NCBI GenBank assembly: GCA_003553795.1
Contig: PWFH01000026.1
Span: 1 to 64,000 of the forward strand
DNA: 64,000 nucleotides
Reading direction: 5' to 3'
Origin: Egibacter sp.
GTDB lineage: Bacteria > Actinomycetota > Nitriliruptoria > Euzebyales > Egibacteraceae
The position numbers and the translations under genes were made by a program. Shown in pieces: positions 34,192-43,284 of this stretch. Each line of letters begins with the position of its first letter. The first letter of the stretch is position 1. The notes beneath the pieces are model-generated. The model saw nothing but the letters and a program-made list of their open reading frames with translations, searched no databases and was not told the origin of the DNA.

Positions 34192-35169
34192 TCAGGTCCC
34201 CGGCACGCGCTCGAGCAGCTCCTCGAGCCATCCGAGCGGGTCGAGCTCGCCGAGGGCGTCGAGCGAGGGGTCGAGCTCCGCCTCGGCGTCGGGGGCGGTG
34301 ATCTCCACCGGCATCCCGAAGTCCTCGAGCTCGATCGTCGTGCCGAGGCGCACCTCGGCGAGCCCGGCGAGGTCGACGAGGCCCTCGTAGTCGATCCGGC
34401 GGAGGAGGTCCTCGTCGTCGATCCAGACGTCGACCGGCAGCTGGCCGTCGGGGTGGAGCCTGCGCAGCGCCGCGATGAGGTCGGCGGACTCCTCGCCGAG
34501 CTGCGCGCCGACGGCGTCGAGGTCGACCTCGACGCGGTAGCGGGTCGTGGCCACCCCGTCGAGGACCTCGTCACCGAGCTCCTCGGGCGTAGTCTCGACC
34601 GCGCGCAGCAGGCTCACGATCGCGAGGGGGTTGGCCACGCCCGGACCGGTGGTCGCCGGGTCGCGCTCGTCGGGGTCGGGCTCGCCGGTCAGGCGCACCC
34701 AGCCACGGTCGAGGTCGACGGGCGCGCGCAGCCACGCCCGGTCCTCGACGAAGACGAGCTCGACGAGCCCGACCTCCCCGAGCCCGGGGATCGGCAGGCC
34801 GTCGAGGAAGGGCACCTCGCGCTCGAGCCGGGCGGCCTCCGCCTCGAAGTCGAGCTCGCCCTCGGCCACCGACAGCTGCACGTCGCCGACGACGGGGACG
34901 TCCGAGGCCGTGCCGGTGACGGTCACGCCGGCGCTGCCGGCGTCGAGGGTCGTCTCGACCGCGCGGGCCAGGCGCGCGCCGGGGGTGTCGAGGACGAGCA
35001 CGACCACGACGGCGATCGCCGCGAGCGCCGCGACCGCACCGCCGGCGATGGCCCAGATGCGCGCCCGCGACGGGGCGCCCTCGGCGGTCGGCGCGGGGCT
35101 CGCCCCGGACTCCGCGTCGGGGGCGGACGGGGCGTCCGGCTCGGCGGGAGGGTCGTCGTGGTGGGCCAT
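34192..35169 (-). CDS. LppX/LprG-like membrane-anchored protein
   Basis: A 325-residue protein with an acidic cytoplasmic N-terminus (residues 1-35), one transmembrane helix (about 38-60) and an extracytoplasmic domain. The domain has repeated strands such as VTVTGTASDVPVVGDVQLSV and VATTRYRVEVDLDAVGAQL, typical of the LppX_LprAFG half-barrel fold used for lipid carriage in mycobacteria. No lipobox cysteine is present. Function in lipid transport is inferred from fold only. Expressed from a leaderless-type promoter; convergent with dprA. Confidence 0.7.
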   Translation of the reverse strand: MAHHDDPPAEPDAPSAPDAESGASPAPTAEGAPSRARIWAIAGGAVAALAAIAVVVVLVLDTPGARLARAVETTLDAGSAGVTVTGTASDVPVVGDVQLSVAEGELDFEAEAARLEREVPFLDGLPIPGLGEVGLVELVFVEDRAWLRAPVDLDRGWVRLTGEPDPDERDPATTGPGVANPLAIVSLLRAVETTPEELGDEVLDGVATTRYRVEVDLDAVGAQLGEESADLIAALRRLHPDGQLPVDVWIDDEDLLRRIDYEGLVDLAGLAEVRLGTTIELEDFGMPVEITAPDAEAELDPSLDALGELDPLGWLEELLERVPGT

Positions 35170-35175
35170 GGCTGC

Positions 35176-35181
35176 ACGGTA
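35176..35181 (-). promoter_or_regulatory. -10 box of a leaderless promoter for the LppX-like gene
   Basis: Minus-strand TACCGT, then exactly 6 nt, then ATG at 35169. No Shine-Dalgarno site. Confidence 0.5.
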
Positions 35182-35291
35182 CCCACCCGCGCGGACGCTC
35201 GCCCGTGCGGCGTCGTTGACCTCGCCTCGCCGGTGGGCCACCCTCGCTGCGGGGGCAGGCTGCCGCCGCAGCGGCGAGGAGGAGCGAGGTC

Positions 35292-36212
35292 GTGGAGCTG
35301 CCCGAGGTGCTGCCGCCGGCCTGGCAGGACGCGCTCGACGAGCTCGCGGGGCACCTCGCCGACGAGCGCGGCCTCGCGCCCCGCTCGGTCGATGCCTACC
35401 TGCGCGATGCGCGGCAGCTCGCCGGCTTCTGCGCGGGGTTCGCCATCACCGACCCCGACGAGGTCGCCCCGCTCGTCCTGCGTCGCTACCTCGCCGCCCT
35501 GCACGCCGAGGGCTACGCCCGTGCCTCGCTGCAGCGCAAGACGACCGCGCTGCGCCAGCTCTTCGCCCTGCTCGCGCGCCGCGATCGCGTCGACGTCGAT
35601 CCCGCCGCGAGGCTCGCGAGCCCCAAGTCCGCACAGCGCCTGCCCAAGGCCCTGCGGCCCGCGCAGGTCGAGGCGCTGCTCGCGGCCCCCGACGTCGACA
35701 CGCCCCGGGGCCAGCGCGACCGCGCGCTCCTCGAGCTGCTCTACGCCAGCGGCGCGCGGGTGGGGGAGGCCGTGGGCCTCGACGTCGACGGCGTCGACCT
35801 CGCGAGCGGTCGGGTGCGGCTGCACGGCAAGGGCGACAAGGAGCGGCTCGTCCCGCTGGGGGAGCCCGCCTGCGTCGCGCTCGAGCGCTGGATCGGCGAC
35901 GGGCGCCGGCGCCTCCTCGCCGAGGCGGCCACCGCCGGGCCCGCAGTGTTCTGCGGGGTACGGGGCGGGCGCCTGAGCGACCGCGAGGCGCGCACGATCG
36001 TCGGCCGGCACGCCCGCGCCGCGGGCCTCGAGGGGGTCAGCCCCCACGCGCTGCGCCACAGCTACGCCACGCACCTGCTCGAGGGGGGCGCCGACGTCCG
36101 CGCGGTCCAGGAGCTCCTCGGCCACGTTGCCCTGCAGACGACGCAAACCTACACTCACCTCACCCAGGACCACGTTCGGAGGAGCTATGAGCGAGCGCAT
36201 CCCCGGGCGTGA
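35292..36212 (+). CDS. xerC: Tyrosine recombinase XerC/XerD
   Basis: Site-specific recombinase that resolves chromosome dimers at dif. The 306-residue protein has the N-terminal SAM-like DNA-binding domain (about 15-105) and the catalytic domain with Arg in GARVGEAVGL, Lys in GKGDKERLVP, HALRHSYATHLL, LGHVALQTTQ and the nucleophile Tyr in TYTHL. Single-copy position before whiG and rpsB marks it as housekeeping. GTG start with GAGGAGGAG upstream. XerC versus XerD assignment is uncertain. Confidence 0.92.
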   Translation: MELPEVLPPAWQDALDELAGHLADERGLAPRSVDAYLRDARQLAGFCAGFAITDPDEVAPLVLRRYLAALHAEGYARASLQRKTTALRQLFALLARRDRVDVDPAARLASPKSAQRLPKALRPAQVEALLAAPDVDTPRGQRDRALLELLYASGARVGEAVGLDVDGVDLASGRVRLHGKGDKERLVPLGEPACVALERWIGDGRRRLLAEAATAGPAVFCGVRGGRLSDREARTIVGRHARAAGLEGVSPHALRHSYATHLLEGGADVRAVQELLGHVALQTTQTYTHLTQDHVRRSYERAHPRA

Positions 36213-36243
36213 CCGATCACAGGCGCTGGCCCGAGGCTGACCA

Positions 36244-37065
36244 TTGACGCCACCGGCCGCAAGCGCGAGCGGATCGACCCGGGCCCCAACCCGGACGGTG
36301 TCGTCGGACCCTGCCGTGGTCGAGCTCTGGGAGCGCTTCAAGCTCAACGGCGACGCCAGCGCGCGCGAGCGGCTCATCCTCCAGTACGCGCCTCTCGTGA
36401 AGTACGTCGCCGGCCGCGTCTCGGTCGGCCTGCCGCCCTCGATCGAGCATGCCGACCTCACCTCCTACGGGATGTTCGGGCTCATCGACGCGATCGAGAA
36501 GTTCGACCTCGACAAGAGCGTGAAGTTCGAGACCTACGCGATCGCGCGGATCCGTGGGGCGATCATCGATGAGCTGCGCTCGATCGACTGGATCCCGCGG
36601 TCGGTGCGGTCCAAGGCCCGCGACATCGAGCGCGCGCTGTCCCAGCTCGAGCACGAGCTCCACCGCACCCCGACCGAGGAGGAGCTCGCCGACGCGCTGG
36701 GCCTCGACCTCGAGGAGCTCGGCAAGACCCTCGCGCAGGTCTCGCTGACCTCGCTCGTCGCGCTCGACGAGACCCTGCCGGGCGACGAGGGCGAGCGCCA
36801 GGCCCTCATCGACACCCTCCAGGACACGAGCGCGCCCGACCCCGAGGGGGTCTACGAGGACGCCGAGCTCAAGGCCCTGCTCGGCGAGGCGATCACCGAC
36901 ATGCCCGAGCGCGAGCGCACCGTCATCGTGCTCTACTACTTCGAGAGCATGACGCTCGCGCAGATCGGCGAGATCCTCGGCGTCACCGAGTCGCGGGTCT
37001 GCCAGATCCACACGAAGTCGGTGCTCGGGCTGCGCGCGAAGCTCCTCGAGCGCACGCGCGGCTGA
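36244..37065 (+). CDS. whiG: FliA/WhiG family RNA polymerase sigma factor
   Basis: A 273-residue sigma28-type factor. Region 2 ([41 protein letters not shown]), region 3 ([16 protein letters not shown]) and region 4 ([41 protein letters not shown], with MPE in place of LPE) are all present. In Streptomyces WhiG controls sporulation; in motile actinobacteria the homologue drives flagellar genes. Which applies here is not shown. The start is a TTG with GAGG 7 nt upstream. Confidence 0.9.
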   Translation: MTPPAASASGSTRAPTRTVSSDPAVVELWERFKLNGDASARERLILQYAPLVKYVAGRVSVGLPPSIEHADLTSYGMFGLIDAIEKFDLDKSVKFETYAIARIRGAIIDELRSIDWIPRSVRSKARDIERALSQLEHELHRTPTEEELADALGLDLEELGKTLAQVSLTSLVALDETLPGDEGERQALIDTLQDTSAPDPEGVYEDAELKALLGEAITDMPERERTVIVLYYFESMTLAQIGEILGVTESRVCQIHTKSVLGLRAKLLERTRG

Positions 37066-37082
37066 CGGCGGTCCCGCCCGCT

Positions 37083-37143
37083 GTCCACAGCTCTCGGCGG
37101 GCGATCCCGGGGCGTGGGCGTCGCACCGGCCTACCGTGCCTCC
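37083..37143 (+). promoter_or_regulatory. Leaderless promoter of the M23 gene with GTCCACAG element
   Basis: TACCGT (37132-37137), 6 nt, then ATG at 37144; GTCCACAG (37083-37090) ends 41 nt before the -10 box. CTGTCCACA differs from the mycobacterial DnaA box TTGTCCACA by one base. Confidence 0.45.
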
Positions 37144-37641
37144 ATGCGCACCGCCCTCCTCCTCGCAGCCGCCGCGGCGCTCGCGCTCACCGCCAGCGCC
37201 GCCCCGCTCGTGGGCGCCGCGCCGGCAGGCGCGGGACCCTCCGCTGGCGCGCATCCCACGACCGTCGCGCCGGTGGCCGGCGAGCTGCTGCGCGACTTCG
37301 ACCCGCCCGACGAGCCGTGGGGAGCGGGGCACCGCGGGGGGTCGCTCGCGGCGGTGCCCGGCGAGGTCGTCGTCGCCGCGCGGTCGGGTGTGGTCGCCTT
37401 CTCCGGCGAGGTCGCCGGCGCCGGATGGGTCACCGTCGACCACGGCGGGGGCCTCGAGACCACCTACGGCGTGCTCGACCCGCGGCTCGTCGAGGGCGGG
37501 CAGCGCCTCGAGGTGGGAGCGCCGGTCGGGCGGCTCGCCGCCGACGCGACGCACCTGCACTGGGGCGCGCGGCTCGACGGCGAGTACATCCACCCCTTGA
37601 GCCTGCTCGCACCCTGGCGCGTGCGCCTCGTGCCCGGGTGA
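37144..37641 (+). CDS. Secreted M23/LytM-domain protein, probably inactive
   Basis: A 165-residue exported protein: a signal peptide (residues 1-26) and a LytM fold ([21 protein letters not shown]...[20 protein letters not shown]). Of the five LytM active-site positions, His63, His137 and His139 remain. The zinc-ligand Asp of HxxxD is Ser67, and the His of the YxHL strand is replaced (YGVL). It may therefore act as a non-enzymatic activator like EnvC or NlpD. The xerC-M23-rpsB position matches mycobacteria. Confidence 0.85.
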   Translation: MRTALLLAAAAALALTASAAPLVGAAPAGAGPSAGAHPTTVAPVAGELLRDFDPPDEPWGAGHRGGSLAAVPGEVVVAARSGVVAFSGEVAGAGWVTVDHGGGLETTYGVLDPRLVEGGQRLEVGAPVGRLAADATHLHWGARLDGEYIHPLSLLAPWRVRLVPG

Positions 37642-37664
37642 GCGCGGCGCCCGCGGGCCGGGTG

Positions 37665-37670
37665 TATGCT
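37665..37670 (+). promoter_or_regulatory. rpsB: Putative -10 box of rpsB
   Basis: TATGCT, the same -10 as rplS, giving a leader of about 210 nt that contains several hairpins. Confidence 0.45.
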
Positions 37671-37843
37671 CGGCGACGTCCCCGGCGGCGCGGGCGCCCT
37701 GCGCGCCTGCGCGCATGCCGGGGTCCGCGCGTCCCCGCGTCCGCCGGTGGCGCCACCCAACCACGCAGCACGTGCCGCGCGACCCGCGGTCCCGCCTCGC
37801 CGGCGGGCACGGTCGAGTGCCGGACGCGTCGACGCGACGTCGG

Positions 37844-37860
37844 CGCACCGGCCCGGTGCG
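37844..37860 (+). promoter_or_regulatory. rpsB: Hairpin in the rpsB leader
   Basis: CGCACCG (37844-37850), GCC, CGGTGCG (37854-37860), ending 29 nt before the start codon. A palindrome GGTGGCGCCACC lies further up at 37746-37757. Possible S2 leader structure. Confidence 0.35.
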
Positions 37861-37889
37861 TGCGAGGCCCAACCGCGAAGGAGCCCACG

Positions 37890-38963
37890 ATGTCCGTCGT
37901 CAGCATGCGCCAACTGCTCGAAGCCGGCGTCCACTTCGGCCACCAGACGCGCCGCTGGAACCCGAAGATGGAGCGCTACATCCTCACCGAGCGCAACGGC
38001 ATCTACATCATCGACATCCAGCAGACGATCGCGATGCTCGAGCGCTCGTACAACTTCGTGCGCGACAGCGTGGCCAAGGGCGGCAGCGTCCTCTTCGTCG
38101 GCACGAAGAAGCAGGCGCAGGAGGCCATCGAGACCCAGGCCCAGCGCGTGACGATGCCCTACGTCAACTACCGCTGGCTCGGCGGGATGCTCACGAACTT
38201 CGAGACGATCAAGGGCCGCCTCGCGCGTCTGCGCGAGCTCGAGGAGCTCATCGGCTCGGAGACCATGGAGCGCCTGCCGAAGAAGGAGGGCCTCCAGCTC
38301 CAGCGCGAGTACGCCAAGCTCGAGCAGAACCTCGGTGGGATCCGCGGCATGACGAAGCTGCCGAGCGCGATCTGGATCGTCGACACCGTCAAGGAGGAGA
38401 TCGCCGTCAAGGAGGCCAACCGCCTCGGCATCCCCGTCGTGGCCGTCGTCGACACGAACTGCGACCCCGACGTCGTGCAGTACGTCATCCCCGGCAACGA
38501 CGACGCCATCCGCTCCGGCGCGCTGCTCACCAAGCTCATCGCCGATGCCGTCGCCGAGGGCCACCAGGCCCGTGCCGCCCGCTCCGCCGACGACGTCGTC
38601 GCCGAGCAGGCTGCGGCGGCCGCCGCGGCGGCGACCGGCCCGAGCGTCGCCGAGCCCGAGGCCGAGCCGCTCACCGAGTGGGAGATCGCCCTGCAGCAGG
38701 AGGAGGCCGCCGCGGCCGCCGCCCAGGCCAGCGGGTCGACGCCCGACGTCGAGCCCGAGCCCGAGGCCGCACCCGGTGCCCAGCCCGAGCCCGAGGCCGC
38801 ACCCGCCGCCCAGGACCCCGCACAGGCCGCCCAGGACCCCGCACAGGCCGAGCCCCTCGCCGAGTGGGAGCAGGCCCTGCGCGCCGAGCAGGCCGCCAGC
38901 GCCACCGGGGAGCGCCCGAGCGAGGAGTCCGACGAGGGCTCGCCGGGCGAGCCCGACGCCTGA
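37890..38963 (+). CDS. rpsB: 30S ribosomal protein S2 with long C-terminal extension
   Basis: S2, 357 residues where about 250-270 is usual. Residues 1-225 match ([53 protein letters not shown]). The last 125 residues are Ala/Glu/Pro/Gln-rich and repeated (EPEPEAAP twice, AQDPAQA twice). AAGGAG before the ATG. Operon with tsf. Confidence 0.97.
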   Translation: MSVVSMRQLLEAGVHFGHQTRRWNPKMERYILTERNGIYIIDIQQTIAMLERSYNFVRDSVAKGGSVLFVGTKKQAQEAIETQAQRVTMPYVNYRWLGGMLTNFETIKGRLARLRELEELIGSETMERLPKKEGLQLQREYAKLEQNLGGIRGMTKLPSAIWIVDTVKEEIAVKEANRLGIPVVAVVDTNCDPDVVQYVIPGNDDAIRSGALLTKLIADAVAEGHQARAARSADDVVAEQAAAAAAAATGPSVAEPEAEPLTEWEIALQQEEAAAAAAQASGSTPDVEPEPEAAPGAQPEPEAAPAAQDPAQAAQDPAQAEPLAEWEQALRAEQAASATGERPSEESDEGSPGEPDA

Positions 38964-39027
38964 CCCCGCCCGCCAAGGCCCACCCCCCCAGCCCGACCCC
39001 CGAGCCCCCCCCTGAGGAGGAACTGTC

Positions 39028-39642
39028 GTGCCCGAGTTCACTGCCGCCGACGTCAAGCGCCTGCGCGAGGCCACCGGCGCCGGGATGATGGACTGCAAGA
39101 AGGCGCTCGTCGACGCCGACGGCGACTTCGACGCCGCCGCCGAGCTCGTGCGCGAGCGCACCGGCGCGCGCATGGCCGACCGCGTCGGCGAGCGCAGCGC
39201 GTCGGAGGGCCTCGTCCACAGCTACCTGCACAAGCCGACGCCGGGGCTGCCCCCGAAGGTCGGCGTGCTCGTCGAGCTCAACTGCGAGACCGACTTCGTC
39301 GCCAAGGGCGAGGGCTTCCGCGAGCTCGCCAACGACATCGCGATGCACGTCGCGGCGATGCGTCCGGTCGTCGTGCGTGAGGACGAGGTCGACGAGACGC
39401 TCCTCGAGGCCGAGCGGGAGTTCGCCCGCAAGCAGGCCCTCGAGGAGGGCAAGCCCGAGCACATCGTCGACAAGATCGTCGACGGCAAGGTCCAGGCCTT
39501 CTACAAGGAGAAGGTCCTGCTCAACCAGCCGTTCGTCAAGGACGACAAGCGCACCGTCGCCGACCTGCTCGAGGAGTTCCAGCGCACGAGCGGGGAGAAG
39601 GTCGTCCTCGCACGCTTCGCGCGCTTCCAGATCGGCGGCTGA
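39028..39642 (+). CDS. tsf: Elongation factor Ts (short form)
   Basis: EF-Ts recycles EF-Tu by GDP release. At 204 residues it is the short type. The N-terminal UBA-like motif LREATGAGMMDCKKALVDADGD and the core LNCETDFVAKGEGFRELANDIAMHVAA are intact. GTG start preceded by GAGGAGG. The 64-nt gap from rpsB is extremely C-rich. Confidence 0.96.
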   Translation: MPEFTAADVKRLREATGAGMMDCKKALVDADGDFDAAAELVRERTGARMADRVGERSASEGLVHSYLHKPTPGLPPKVGVLVELNCETDFVAKGEGFRELANDIAMHVAAMRPVVVREDEVDETLLEAEREFARKQALEEGKPEHIVDKIVDGKVQAFYKEKVLLNQPFVKDDKRTVADLLEEFQRTSGEKVVLARFARFQIGG

Positions 39643-39731
39643 CCGCACCGGCCGCGGTGCGTCGCCGCCGCGGCCGGCCAGCGACCCCGCACGGCGCCCG
39701 GACGGGTGGGCGCCGTGACCCCGGCGCCCGG

Positions 39732-39737
39732 TAGGAT
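39732..39737 (+). promoter_or_regulatory. pyrH: Putative -10 box of pyrH
   Basis: TAGGAT, 37 nt before the pyrH start, in a 132-nt gap. Confidence 0.4.
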
Positions 39738-39774
39738 CCTGCGAGCCACACAGCGGTGACGAAGCGAGGTCAGG

Positions 39775-40515
39775 GTGGACAGCGGCCCGAAGTACCGGCG
39801 GATCCTCCTCAAGCTCTCCGGGGAGGCCTTCGCCGACGAGGACGCGAGCATCAGCCCGGCGATCGTCCACTCGATCGCCGAGCAGCTCGCCGAGGTCGCC
39901 GCGCGCGGGGTCGAGATCGGCGTCGTCGTCGGTGGCGGCAACATCTTCCGCGGCAGCGCCCCACAGGCCTCGGGCATGGACCGCTCGAGCGCCGACCACA
40001 TGGGCATGCTCGCGACGGTCATCAACGCCCTGTCGCTGCAGGACGCCATCGAGAAGCAGGGGCTGCCGACGCGGGTGCAGTCGGCGGTGTCGATGCAGGA
40101 GCTCGCCGAGCCCTACATCCGCCGCCGCGCGATCCGCCACCTCGAGAAGGGGCGGCTCGTGATCTTCGCCGGTGGGCTCGGGGCGCCGTACTTCTCCACC
40201 GACACCGCCGCGGCGCAGCGCGCGCTCGAGATCGGCGCGGAGGCGATCCTCAAGGGCACCGGCGTCGACGGGGTCTACGACCGCGACCCCCGCGGCGATG
40301 CCGCCGCGCTGCGCTTCACCGAGCTCACCCACCTCGAGGCGCTCTCGCGTGGCCTCAAGGTCATGGACGCCACGGCGATCAGCCTGTGCATGGACAACCG
40401 GCTGCCGATCGTCGTCTTCGAGCTGCTGCTCGAGGGCAACATCTGGCGCGTCGTCGACGGTGAGCCCATCGGCACGCTCGTCCACACGCCCGTCGAGGAA
40501 GGAGCGCGATCGTGA
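39775..40515 (+). CDS. pyrH: UMP kinase
   Basis: PyrH phosphorylates UMP in pyrimidine synthesis; amino-acid-kinase fold. The 246-residue protein shows [39 protein letters not shown] and [17 protein letters not shown] start. Overlaps frr by GTGA. Confidence 0.97.
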   Translation: MDSGPKYRRILLKLSGEAFADEDASISPAIVHSIAEQLAEVAARGVEIGVVVGGGNIFRGSAPQASGMDRSSADHMGMLATVINALSLQDAIEKQGLPTRVQSAVSMQELAEPYIRRRAIRHLEKGRLVIFAGGLGAPYFSTDTAAAQRALEIGAEAILKGTGVDGVYDRDPRGDAAALRFTELTHLEALSRGLKVMDATAISLCMDNRLPIVVFELLLEGNIWRVVDGEPIGTLVHTPVEEGARS

Positions 40516-41069
40516 TCGATGACGTCCTGGCCGAGGCCAAGCAGAAGATGACCGCCACGGTGCGCCACACCCAGAGCGAGTTCGGCAAGATCCGCACCGG
40601 GCGCGCCAACCCCACCCTCGTCGCCGATCTGCCGGTGTCGTACTACGGCACGAAGACGCCACTGCAGCAGATCGCCGGGATCAGCGTGCCCGAGCCACGG
40701 ATGCTCGCGATCAACCCCTACGACCAGTCGGCGCTGCGCGAGATCGAGCGTGCGATCCAGGCCGCCGACCTCGGGCTCAACCCCTCCAACGACGGCCAGC
40801 TCATCCGCGTGGTCTTCCCCGAGCTCACCGAGGAGCGCCGCAAGGAGTTCGTGAAGATCGCCCGGGAGCGCGCCGAGGAGGGCCGCATCGCGATCCGCAA
40901 CGCCCGACGGCAGGCCAAGTCCGACCTCGCCGACCTCACCGACGAGGGCGCGGTCACCGAGGACGACCAGCGTCGCGGCGAGCAGCAGCTGCAGAAGCTC
41001 ACCGACAAGCACATCGGCGAGATCGACGAGCTCCTCGGCAACAAGGAGCAGGAGCTCCTCGAGGTCTGA
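40512..41069 (+). CDS. frr: Ribosome recycling factor
   Basis: RRF splits post-termination ribosomes with EF-G. The 185-residue protein has the typical [46 protein letters not shown] and [15 protein letters not shown] segments. GTG start overlapping the pyrH stop. Confidence 0.97.
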   Translation: MIDDVLAEAKQKMTATVRHTQSEFGKIRTGRANPTLVADLPVSYYGTKTPLQQIAGISVPEPRMLAINPYDQSALREIERAIQAADLGLNPSNDGQLIRVVFPELTEERRKEFVKIARERAEEGRIAIRNARRQAKSDLADLTDEGAVTEDDQRRGEQQLQKLTDKHIGEIDELLGNKEQELLEV

Positions 41070-41135
41070 GGCCGCAAGGGTCGGCAGGAGGCCGACGACG
41101 GCGGCGCCGCCACGGGCACTGCCCGGGCGCGCACG

Positions 41136-42074
41136 GTGAGCACGGTGAGCACGGTGGGCACGGTCGGCGAGGGGCGAGGCATCGACGGCGAGGACGAGCC
41201 GCGGAGCGACGCGGCGGGCACGCGGGACCGGGCGGAGGGCGACCCCCCGGCCGAGCCGTCGCGCCGGCGCACGGCGGGTCGCAACCTGCCGCTCGCGATC
41301 GCCTCGGGGCTCGTCCTCGCCGCTGCGCTGCTCGGCTCGCTCTTCACGAGCGCGATCCTGCTCCTCGCGTTCGTCGGCGCGCTCCTCGTCATCGCCCTCC
41401 TCGAGCTCGACGTCGCCTTCCGTCAGCAGGGGGTGCGCCCGGCGACCCCGGTGGCCGGTGGCGCCGGGCTCGTCATGCTCTTCGGCGCCTACTGGGTCGG
41501 GCCCTCCGCGCAGGTCCTCGGCCTGCTCCTCCTGCTCTTCGGCGCGGTGCTGTGGGTGTTCCTCGGCACCGACCGCGAGCGGGTCGTGCCGACGATCTCG
41601 GCGACGCTGCTCGGCGGGCTGTGGGTGCCGTTCCTCGCCAGCCACCTCGCGCTGCTGCTCGCCCGGGACGACGGTGACTGGGCGGTCCTCGCGGTCATCG
41701 CCCTCGTGGTCTCCAACGACATCGGGGCCTACGGGTTCGGCGCGGCGTTCGGGCGCCACAAGCTCGCGCCGAGGGTGAGCCCGGCCAAGAGCTGGGAGGG
41801 CCTCGCGGGCGGGCTCGCGACGGTGCTCCTGCTCGCTGCGCTCGTCACCGCCCGGCTGCCGGGCTTCGACCTGCCCACCGCGCTCCTGCTCGGCGCCGTC
41901 GTCGTGCCCGCGGCCACGCTCGGCGACCTCACCGAGTCCCTCGTCAAGCGCGACCTCGGGGTCAAGGACCTCGGCAGCATCGTCCCGGGCCACGGAGGCA
42001 TCATGGACCGGGTGGACTCCATCCTCTTCGCCCTGCCGGCCGCGCACCTGCTCCTGCTCGCCGTCGGCGGCTGA
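41136..42074 (+). CDS. cdsA: Phosphatidate cytidylyltransferase
   Basis: CdsA makes CDP-diacylglycerol, the phospholipid branch point. An acidic N-terminus of about 50 residues precedes about eight transmembrane helices. The C-terminal signature SLVKRDLGVKDLGSIVPGHGGIMDRVDS is intact. The 5' end holds four 9-nt near-repeats (GTGAGCACG, GTGAGCACG, GTGGGCACG, GTCGGCGAG), giving three in-frame GTG candidates and no Shine-Dalgarno site, so the exact start is uncertain. uppS, often next to frr-cdsA, is absent. Confidence 0.93.
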   Translation: MSTVSTVGTVGEGRGIDGEDEPRSDAAGTRDRAEGDPPAEPSRRRTAGRNLPLAIASGLVLAAALLGSLFTSAILLLAFVGALLVIALLELDVAFRQQGVRPATPVAGGAGLVMLFGAYWVGPSAQVLGLLLLLFGAVLWVFLGTDRERVVPTISATLLGGLWVPFLASHLALLLARDDGDWAVLAVIALVVSNDIGAYGFGAAFGRHKLAPRVSPAKSWEGLAGGLATVLLLAALVTARLPGFDLPTALLLGAVVVPAATLGDLTESLVKRDLGVKDLGSIVPGHGGIMDRVDSILFALPAAHLLLLAVGG

Positions 42075-42123
42075 GCGGCGGGCAGTCCCGGCAGCCGCGC
42101 CATCCCCCGGAGCCTGACCTGCG

Positions 42124-43284
42124 ATGACCGACGCCGCCACCCCCGCGACGCTCGACCCCTACGCCGCGAGCGACGAGGTGCTCTCCGCCGCGCTCGGCGA
42201 CGAGCCCCGCTACCGCCTCGTCCAGCTGCGGGCGTGGCTCGCCCGCGGCGTCGACGACCCCGAGGAGATGAGCGACCTGCCCGCGGGCCTGCGTCGCCGC
42301 CTCGCCGACGTCCTCGCCCCGCCCCCCGAGCTCGTCGCCCAGACCAGCGCCGACGGTGGGCTGACGCGCAAGGTCCTGCTGCGGATGCAGCCCTCGGGGG
42401 AGGAGATCGAGAGCGTCCTCATGCTCTACCCCGCCGGCGGAGAGCGCGAGCGGGCGCGCGCGACGGTCTGCATCTCCACCCAGGCGGGCTGTGCGATGGG
42501 CTGCCCGTTCTGCGCGACCGGGCAGGCCGGGCTGCGCGGCCAGCTCACCGTCGGGGAGATCGTGCGCCAGGTCACCGTCATGCAGCGGCTGCTGGCCTCC
42601 GGCGAGATCGCCGTGGAGGGCGCACCCGACCACGTCACCAACGTCGTCTTCATGGGCATGGGCGAGCCGCTCGCCAACGTCGCCGGCACGCTCGGCGCGG
42701 TGCGCTGGCTCACCGACGCCGAGCGCGGCTTCGGCCTGAGCGCGCGGTCGATCACCGTCTCGACGATCGGGCTCGTGCCGGCGATGCGCCAGCTCACCGC
42801 GCTCGGCCTGCCCGTGCGGCTCGCCGTGAGCCTGCACGCGCCCGACGACGCGCTGCGCGACGACCTCGTGCCCGCCAACCGCAGCCACCCCCTCGCCGAG
42901 GTCCTCGCCGCGGCGGCCGAGCACGCCGAGGCCACCGGGCGGCGGGTGACCTTCGAGTACGTCCTCATCGACGGCATCAACGACCAGCCTGAGCACGCCG
43001 AGCGCCTCGCCGCACTGCTCGCCGGGCGTGGTGCTGCGCACCTCAACCTCATCCCGATGAACCCCACCCCGGGGGTGTCGTGGACCGCGCCGCCGGTCGC
43101 CGCCCAGCGGGCGTTCTGCCGGCGCCTGACCGATGCGGGCCTGCCGGCGACGATCCGCGCGAACCGGGGCACCGACATCGACGCCGCCTGCGGGCAGCTC
43201 TACGCCACCTACCAGCTGCGCTCCGGGCGCATCCTGCCCGCGGCCATCGGCGCCGCCGAGCGGCTCGACGGGACCCGGCGATGA
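42124..43284 (+). CDS. rlmN: 23S rRNA/tRNA adenine C2-methyltransferase RlmN
   Basis: Radical-SAM methylase of A2503 in 23S rRNA and A37 in tRNA. The 386-residue protein has the CxxxCxxC cluster in STQAGCAMGCPFCATG, FMGMGEPLANV, and a C-terminal Cys in GTDIDAACGQL that serves as methyl carrier. The first 60 residues match the accessory domain. Overlaps dxr by ATGA. Confidence 0.96.
   Translation: MTDAATPATLDPYAASDEVLSAALGDEPRYRLVQLRAWLARGVDDPEEMSDLPAGLRRRLADVLAPPPELVAQTSADGGLTRKVLLRMQPSGEEIESVLMLYPAGGERERARATVCISTQAGCAMGCPFCATGQAGLRGQLTVGEIVRQVTVMQRLLASGEIAVEGAPDHVTNVVFMGMGEPLANVAGTLGAVRWLTDAERGFGLSARSITVSTIGLVPAMRQLTALGLPVRLAVSLHAPDDALRDDLVPANRSHPLAEVLAAAAEHAEATGRRVTFEYVLIDGINDQPEHAERLAALLAGRGAAHLNLIPMNPTPGVSWTAPPVAAQRAFCRRLTDAGLPATIRANRGTDIDAACGQLYATYQLRSGRILPAAIGAAERLDGTRR

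Noticed and set aside
35292-36212. Tyrosine recombinase as sign of a prophage or integrative element
   Set aside because: It sits in the conserved housekeeping xerC-whiG-M23-rpsB order with no phage genes, no att repeats and no tRNA.
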